From: Buxus sempervirens
Lineage: Eukaryota > Streptophyta > Magnoliopsida > Buxales > Buxaceae
DNA: 64,000 nucleotides
Direction: 5' to 3'
Assembly (NCBI GenBank): GCA_947561395.2
Contig: OX387193.1
Span: 33,554,255 to 33,618,254 of the forward strand
Position 1 is the stretch's first letter, and each line of letters begins with the position of its first letter. Shown here one piece after another: positions 58,777-64,000 of the stretch. The notes under the pieces were generated by a model. It saw only the letters and a list, made by a program, of their open reading frames with translations. It made no database searches and was not told the origin of the DNA. Made by a program: the position numbers and the translations under genes.

Positions 58777-60069
58777 ATGCCTCCCAAGAAGAAGTCTAGA
58801 ACTGATTCTCCTTCCACCTCTTCTCCACTAGTAAGAACCTCACCGGTTGTATCTTCTCCACCAGTGAGGCCCCCTTCCCCTTCTCATTCCTCTGAACCAT
58901 TCCTTGGAAATGGTTTATCTGATTTTAATGAGTTCTTCAAGCACAGGCCACTCCTTTTGGAAAGGGCCATTAAGCTTGATTCATTTTCTGAATCTCCTCT
59001 CTACTCATTGTTTTCGGACAATGGTTGGAAAAAATTTGCTTTGATAAGTGGTTTTGCATATCCTGACCTAGTTCGAGAATTCTATTCGAACCTCCATCAT
59101 CTTCATCTGGCCAATCAAGGCTTTGTCAAAGCCTATGTCAGGGGCATCTCTTTCGACTTCTCGAAAGAGCTTATCTCATCTCTTCTAGAACTGCCCCTTG
59201 TTGATTCTCCCTCCTTTGATTTTTTTGATTCTCACTCTGATCCTCCCATGGAGTCAATCATTTCTTCTATGATTGTTCAGGGTGCTCCCACCTCCATAAA
59301 AAATAAGCCCAACTATTTGCCTCATGGCTCTCTTCAAGATCTTCCTAGGATCTTGAATCTGTTTGTCTGTGCCTCTCTTGTTCCCTCAGATCATTATTCT
59401 GAGATTTCTCACTCTAGAGCTAGACTTCTTCATGCTATCTGGAACAGAGACAGTGTCTGTCTTCCGTCAATCATCTTCAATCAAATCCTTCAGTCTCGGA
59501 ATTTAAAATCCAAGACTGCTGCTCTTCCATTTGGGATTTTCATCTCTTTCATGTGCATTCACCAGGGGATCTTACCTGATCCTGTTGAATTAATCATTCA
59601 TCCCAAACCTCCTATTGATGCCTCCACCCTCACCCGAAGCAAACGAGCAAATCCTTTTCGGTTGGCTTCTTCTTCGGAGCCTTCTTCTTCTCCCTACTCT
59701 TTGTCCAGTTCTGATGCTACAGCAATCCTGGACAAATTGAATTCCATGCAAGCCTCTCAGGAGGCTTTCAATTCTGAGGTTAGGGCTCACATGCTCATGA
59801 TGAGCATGTTCAAATCAGAGACCCAGGAGAAGCTGGAGAAGCTTGCAAAGGATGTTGATTTTGCTTGTGGCGAGGTTCAAAGGGATGTTGCTGCTCAGCA
59901 ACGAATGCAAAACGAAGCTGATCATTTTCTGAGCAGCATTCGAAGAACTCAGTTGGAGATGGATCACAAACTCTGTTGGCTGCACTCTCGGTCCCAAGAC
60001 GCGTACAAGCATTACTCAAGGACTTGGGAACCAAAACCACCTTCCAGAAAGGGGGAGTTTTTTGGATGA
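58777..60069 (+). CDS. Copia-3 extra (env-like) ORF of Sirevirus type
   Basis: 430 codons from ATG 58777 (MPPKKKSRTDSPSTSSPL). An in-frame ATG at 58732 would add a short hydrophobic MCFSLSSISFCFLSI. N-terminal residues 1-45 are Ser/Pro-rich. A globular middle follows, with FFKHRPLLLERAIKLDSF, GFVKAYVRGISFDFSKEL, LPHGSLQDLPRILNLFVCAS and FISFMCIHQGILPDPVE. The last 110 residues are Ala/Gln/Glu-rich helical and look like a coiled coil. The middle resembles the plant-transposon-protein domain often found after pol or in plant element ORFs. Sireviruses often carry an 'env-like' ORF here. I see no convincing signal peptide or membrane anchor with the 58777 start, so an envelope role is not shown. 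The frame is uninterrupted. Confidence 0.7.
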   Translation: MPPKKKSRTDSPSTSSPLVRTSPVVSSPPVRPPSPSHSSEPFLGNGLSDFNEFFKHRPLLLERAIKLDSFSESPLYSLFSDNGWKKFALISGFAYPDLVREFYSNLHHLHLANQGFVKAYVRGISFDFSKELISSLLELPLVDSPSFDFFDSHSDPPMESIISSMIVQGAPTSIKNKPNYLPHGSLQDLPRILNLFVCASLVPSDHYSEISHSRARLLHAIWNRDSVCLPSIIFNQILQSRNLKSKTAALPFGIFISFMCIHQGILPDPVELIIHPKPPIDASTLTRSKRANPFRLASSSEPSSSPYSLSSSDATAILDKLNSMQASQEAFNSEVRAHMLMMSMFKSETQEKLEKLAKDVDFACGEVQRDVAAQQRMQNEADHFLSSIRRTQLEMDHKLCWLHSRSQDAYKHYSRTWEPKPPSRKGEFFG

Positions 60070-60422
60070 TGATGCTGCTGGGATTGATGATTCTGTTGGG
60101 TTGTTGCTGCTTGCTGCTTGTTGTTATTTTTTTTCTTCTTTATGTTGTTTGTTATGTTGTTTTTAGTAGTTTCTGAAAGTTGGTTTGTGGGGGAGTTTTC
60201 TGTGGGTTTGTGGGGGAAGTTTTCTGTTGGTTGGCTGTATGTATTTGGTTGGATGTATGTATATATGTTGGAACAATGTATATCTTTCTTGAATGAATGA
60301 AATTCTGGATTCTCCCAAATCATTGTGTCTCCCTTATCAGTGTAGTTTTAAATTCTTAAATGGAAATCAATATTAACTGAGTTTGATATTAAACACTGTT
60401 TTAAGGTTGTTGTCAGGCATTT
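60070..60422 (+). other. Copia-3 3' untranslated spacer
   Basis: T- and G-rich (many GTTG / TTGTGGGGGA words) with no coding. It leads to the purine tract. Confidence 0.6.
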
Positions 60423-60436
60423 GCCAAGGGGCAGAT
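60423..60436 (+). other. Polypurine tract of copia-3
   Basis: GCCAAGGGGCAGAT immediately precedes the 3' LTR. The CCAAGGGG-GAGAT form is typical of Sireviruses. Confidence 0.85.
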
Positions 60437-61625
60437 TGTAAGTGTGAAAACTCACACTCCTTTTATGGCAAATGTTTGAAAAATTATATCTTCTAATAAT
60501 CTTCAAGATGTGTAGAATAAATAATGAAAATTCAGTGAATTTAGTAAAGAAGAAGAAGACGATGCTGCCACACAGCTATCATGCCGCTGGTAGCTCAAGG
60601 AAATGAAAGATTGTCTAAATAAAGCATCTCTTGTAAAGGCACTTGCGAGGAACAACGCCGCTGCCACTCCGCTGGCAGCGCATAAGTGAAACAGTGCTTT
60701 GAAGGTAAGGCACGTGCACTAGCATCGTAAGGTGACGCCGACACACCACTGGTAGCACAGAGCGAGATTGAAGATTCTAATGATCAGCTGTGCACATGCC
60801 GCGTTCCCTCCCACTAGCAGCGCGCTGGCAGCGCGCTCTTAACTGAGTCAACTTGTTCTGAGCGGGACTTGAGTTCGCTTCCAGCCGTCTACCCCGATCG
60901 CACCACGATGCCACCAGCGCTCGACGCGATCTGAGTTTTTTTCTTTAAATAGACGTGCTGTAATTTTTAGTTATGACTTTTTTCTTTGGATCAATTTGAT
61001 TTTGGATCTTGAGGTGTTCGAGATTCGATCAATTCTTCTTTAGAGAGTCGGTGATCGAGTGAGGGGGAGATCTGAGATAGATCGCCTGGAATTGAAGTTT
61101 GAGGATTCTTCTTCAATTCGGAACTTCACCTGATCGTGTGATCGCCTGGATTGGTGATCGACTTTGTTAGATGCATAGGTGGATTCCTACTGCATTGGAT
61201 CGTCTCAGTGGACTCTGAGGTGATTGTTGCGATCTGGATTGATCGTGTTCTGCAGCTTGTGGATTCAAGCTGTGTTGCAGTTCATGGATTCGAACTGTGG
61301 ATCACTGTTGAGTGATTGTTTGCGATCTGGATTGATCGTGTTGTGCAGCTTGTGGATTCAAGCTGTGTTGCAGTTTGTGGATTCGAGCTGTGGATTGCTG
61401 TTGAGTGAGTTCAATTGTAAAGGTTAAGTGTGTGCTCCTTTGTAATTGTTTTTTTTTCATTCAATAGTGGAAATTCGAAGGGTTAGTCGCCTCATATAGA
61501 CTCGAGGTTTTTCCTGGATCTGGATTCAGGTTTCCTCGTATAATTCTCTGTGTGTATGTTTCCGCACTGTTAAGTTCTTAATTGTTGTAGATCGTGGACC
61601 TATACAGTAGTCCTCTACTCTTTCA
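60437..61625 (+). repeat. Copia-3 right (3') LTR
   Basis: Near-identical partner of the left LTR, with single rather than duplicated GCGCTCTTAACTGAGTC unit. It ends at the CAAAG duplication. Confidence 0.9.
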
Positions 61626-62859
61626 CAAAGGAAGCACATCGCACAAGGGAGAAACTCAACCCAAATGACATATCCCTCAGCTATCTAGCAACAACTATGG
61701 ATCCATAATCAGCTATGCCTACTAGACTCCAAAATTCCCTGAAATATAATATTTCTATAAGGGTTGGTGCCTAGCGGCATATAAAAGTTAAATCTGTCAA
61801 TTACTTCAATATTCGGTCATCTGAGTTCTAAATTCTCTTTATAAAGTTTTCTGGTTTATAGTGTCTTTTAGAGTTGTTTTGATAATCAAATAATAGTTAG
61901 GTTTTCCAAAAACTAGATTTCTCGATTTCTTTCAAAGTTTGGCAACTAATGTCCTAAATATCTTTCTAATTTATTTTTCTGTAAAACAGGGAATTAGATA
62001 ATTTATTTTGGTCTTAAAACATCTTAATTAATCATTAAAATTGTCTAAAAATAGTTTGGAATTGAATCAGGGTTTGAAATTACGAAAATTTGCAATTTCT
62101 GAATAGAGCGCCTAGGATCGCTCAGGATCGCCTCGGCGGTTTGTGGTCGGCGGTAGTTCAAAACAGGACGCCGACGATAAGTCTTCCAGCGGTCTAAGAT
62201 TTATAACTAGCGCCGAGGATCGCCGAGTACCGTCGAGGTCGGCAGTCTCCCAAAAACGAACAGAAACAGTTTTAAATCATGATTTTTCTCGTTCAATCTC
62301 ATTCTATCATACATATAACATTGATAGTAAACTAAATACATCAATAGATCATATAAAAACATGCTTTTGTGATTAAACGAACATAAATACCAAAAACGAA
62401 CGAAAACAATGTCACCTACCTCTTTTCCACGATTGTTTCTCCTTCTCTCTCTAAACAATGATTCTCACCGGCGCGAGGTAACCCCTGGACGATGAAGAAC
62501 ACAAAACCAGCACCTTTCCTCCTCCTTCTTCCTCCTCAGTCGCTCGGTTTCAAGTTTGTCGCTTGCGGCTGAAGCATACGAACGAAAATACAATCGTATG
62601 TGTTTAGGTTATTTAATTGGTATATATATACTCTTTGATCACATGCATCTCACATACAAACTTTCCTATACACACTGCCCAATTAGAACACATACCTCGA
62701 TATCTCATGATCGATGGTCAGATCAGCGTCCAACTCTGGATCTCCACTAATTATATCATCCCCTATAATAATAAAATATTTCCATCAATTATAACTCTCA
62801 AGAATATTACTTATTAATTTATTTTATTATTTAAGGAAAATTCGGGGTTTTACAGTAGT

Positions 62860-64000
62860 TAATTTCCAAAAAGGTGATTTTAGCCCGGAGTGAACCACCA
62901 AGTGTTTTTATTCAAATCCAACCTACGTATAAGCTAGAATTACATGTCAAGGAAGTGTCCCAACTAGAAGTGTCTCAAAATTCCAAATAACAAGGACTTT
63001 GGGTACGTTTTACCAAGGAAGGCTTTACAAAAAGTTTCTGTCCCAGATTCTCACAGAAGTAGGATAAATTGGATTCCGTCACTTCGAGCACCTTCCAATA
63101 AATCTTTAGAGATAGAAATCAAGAACCAAGACCCAGTTGTACAAGAATCAAAGAATTAAGGCATAGGTTGCCCAAATGAGTCCTGAAAAGTGGAATTTCT
63201 GGTAAAGCCAACCCTTTACCATTGAGCTTTATAGTGAGTACACCCCACTGGATATGATGGGCTTTGGCCTGGAATTTGGCACAAGACATGGAGGGCATTA
63301 GTCTGTAGTAAATTGGAAGATACACAGGGCATTGGCTCATATTGATTTGCATAACCTTAAAGGCAGTAGCCCATGGATAATGACTCAAGAAATGAAAGGG
63401 ACAATGGCCCTATGGCATTGGTATATAAACCATGAATAAAAGAGGGCAGTGGTCCATGTTTATTGATAGTGAATGGAGGGCAGTGGCCCAGAATCCACGA
63501 GAAATGAATAAGGGCTTAGCCGAATAATGACTCGGGTAAGGCCATAGGCTACCCTTGAGATCTGGCATGCCTGAGTGCAATGAACCACATGATAACTTTA
63601 GAGCAACATTACCATTGTTAATACTATATGAGTAGGATTGTTTATACACATACTCCATGGCCAAGGGCCATTGCTACGGTTCCTGTTGTACCGTGTTGTT
63701 TCGGCACCATGTGTAATCGGTGGCTGATGCCCATTCACTATGTGTAATTAGCAATGGATGTATATATTGTTCCGACACCATGTGTAATCGGTGGCTGATG
63801 CCCATGTGCTATGTGTATTCAGCAATGGATGCATACGTCATGTGAAATCGGCGTAGATGCCTAGCCACCATGTGTAATCGGTGAAGCTAGATGGATGTGT
63901 GTTGTTGTTGATGTTTTCGATGGTATTGTGATACCACTCCATTTACTATTGGGTAATCATCTAAGGATATTTATACGACATATGTAACCAAAGTATTAGA
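62860..64000 (+). mobile_element. LTR piece F3 (continues past the window)
   Basis: Resumes the A3 target DNA. From about 62875 it repeats the F1/F2 block TCTCAAAATTCCAAATAAC ... GGGTACGTTTTACCAAGG, so it is a second partial F copy joined to F2, not simply its continuation. Further on are AGGGCATTGGC / GGGCAGTGGCCCA words and a strong hairpin array (63705-63890). There is no coding. Confidence 0.55.
63705..63890. repeat. Hairpin array of F3, loop ATGTGTAATC
   Basis: CACC-ATGTGTAATC-GGTG (63705-63722). CCATT/AATGG enclosing CTATGTGTAATTAG (near 63731-63756). A second CACC/GGTG unit near 63775. CCAT.TGCT / AGCA.ATGG around ATGTGTATTC near 63803-63829. TACG/CGTA flanked by GCAT/ATGC near 63830-63860. 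CTAGC.CACC / GGTG..GCTAG near 63858-63890. The loop is nearly constant; stems differ and pair over 4-9 bp. Confidence 0.8.

Larger units (their letters stand above)
51286..61625 (+). mobile_element. Copia-3: Sirevirus (SIRE/Maximus-type Ty1/copia) with both LTRs and an extra ORF, inside A3
   Basis: Left LTR 51286-52523 (1,238 bp), right LTR 60437-61625 (1,189 bp), flanked by a perfect CAAAG duplication (51281-51285, 61626-61630). I count about 16 substitutions between the LTRs (about 1.3%). The 49-bp length difference comes from a 50-bp tandem duplication in the left copy. It has a primer site, gag with CCHC knuckles, protease, integrase, reverse transcriptase, RNase H, an additional ORF after pol and a purine tract. 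This layout is that of the Sireviruses. It looks nearly whole, with about two breaks in gag-pol. Confidence 0.93.
36541..62854 (-). mobile_element. Solo LTR A3 (same family as A1/A2), carrying B and copia-3
   Basis: TGTAACGCCCC ... GGGGTTTTACA with a perfect GTAGT duplication (36536-36540, 62855-62859). Its own sequence is 36541-36885, 50523-51285 and 61631-62854, about 2.33 kb in all, matching A1 and A2. Minus-strand parts: GC-rich tract 62100-62250, TATGGATCCATA 61696-61707, palindrome 50661-50676, acceptor-like TTTTTCAG near 50635. There is no coding. Two independent insertions sit in it. Confidence 0.85.

Noticed and set aside
1-64000. tRNA, rRNA or other structured RNA genes
   Set aside because: No cloverleaf with A and B boxes or rRNA segment was recognised. 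The TGGTATCAGAGC sites are retrotransposon primer sites, not tRNA genes.

Overview
The window is nuclear DNA from a flowering plant, most likely a eudicot. The evidence is spliced coding sequence for the plant nucleoporin NUP88/MOS7 at the left edge, plant-type Ty3/gypsy chromoviruses and a Ty1/copia Sirevirus, initiator-Met tRNA primer sites, and AT-rich intergenic DNA. I cannot name the species.

Layout. 1-1990: 5' end of a NUP88-like gene on the minus strand (exon 1 1408-1707, exon 2 432-583; later exons lie outside the window). 1990-4035: AT-rich intergenic DNA with a double-stranded-RNA-binding-motif gene fragment, a tandem repeat and a DNA-transposon terminus. From about 4036 to 64000 the DNA is almost wholly nested LTR retrotransposons, with one MULE-type DNA element and a microsatellite tract. 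I use letters for the copies. Solo LTRs: A1 (4574-7002), A2 (11404-13814), A3 (36541-62854 with insertions), B (36886-50517 with insertion), E (19960-23141), H (24740-31205 with insertion). Reduced two-LTR element: D (26224-30174). Two-LTR elements: C, a chromodomain gypsy (38022-47415); copia-2 (15173-31690); copia-3, a Sirevirus with an extra env-like ORF (51286-61625). Remnants: copia-1 (split by copia-2), an Athila-like LTR (31801-33209), F1/F2/F3 LTR pieces, and older Tat/Ogre-like pieces (G).

Target-site duplications (TSDs) give the order of insertion. One stack is copia-1 > copia-2 > (E) and (H > D). The other is F > A3 > (B > C) and (copia-3). Most TSDs are perfect 5-mers: TAATG, CTTGA, TTATC, GGTGG, ATCTG, GTAGT, AATAT, CAAAG. 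C and E each have one mismatch. C and copia-3 are the youngest: their LTR pairs differ by about 1.3% by eye.

Main observation. Gypsy-type LTR families that have diverged almost completely in sequence still share one order of parts, read in the element's sense direction: a short U3 and pyrimidine-rich leader; a splice-donor-like G|GTAAGYNNCAAC; a GC-rich tract in AT-rich DNA; small hairpins; the palindrome TATGGATCCATA; more small hairpins; GCATGCAT; the palindrome GAGATATTCGTATCTC; a T-rich run and a TTTTCAG acceptor-like site; the LTR end GGGGCGTTACA. Within each family the hairpins keep one loop sequence while the stems change with both arms compensating. The loop differs between families: CTCAT in H, AGTACA in D, ACCAT in E, a 15-base loop in C, ATGTGTAATC in F. 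The Sirevirus LTR shows a similar pattern with loop GTGGATTC. I do not know a description of this, and it is the signal most worth checking.
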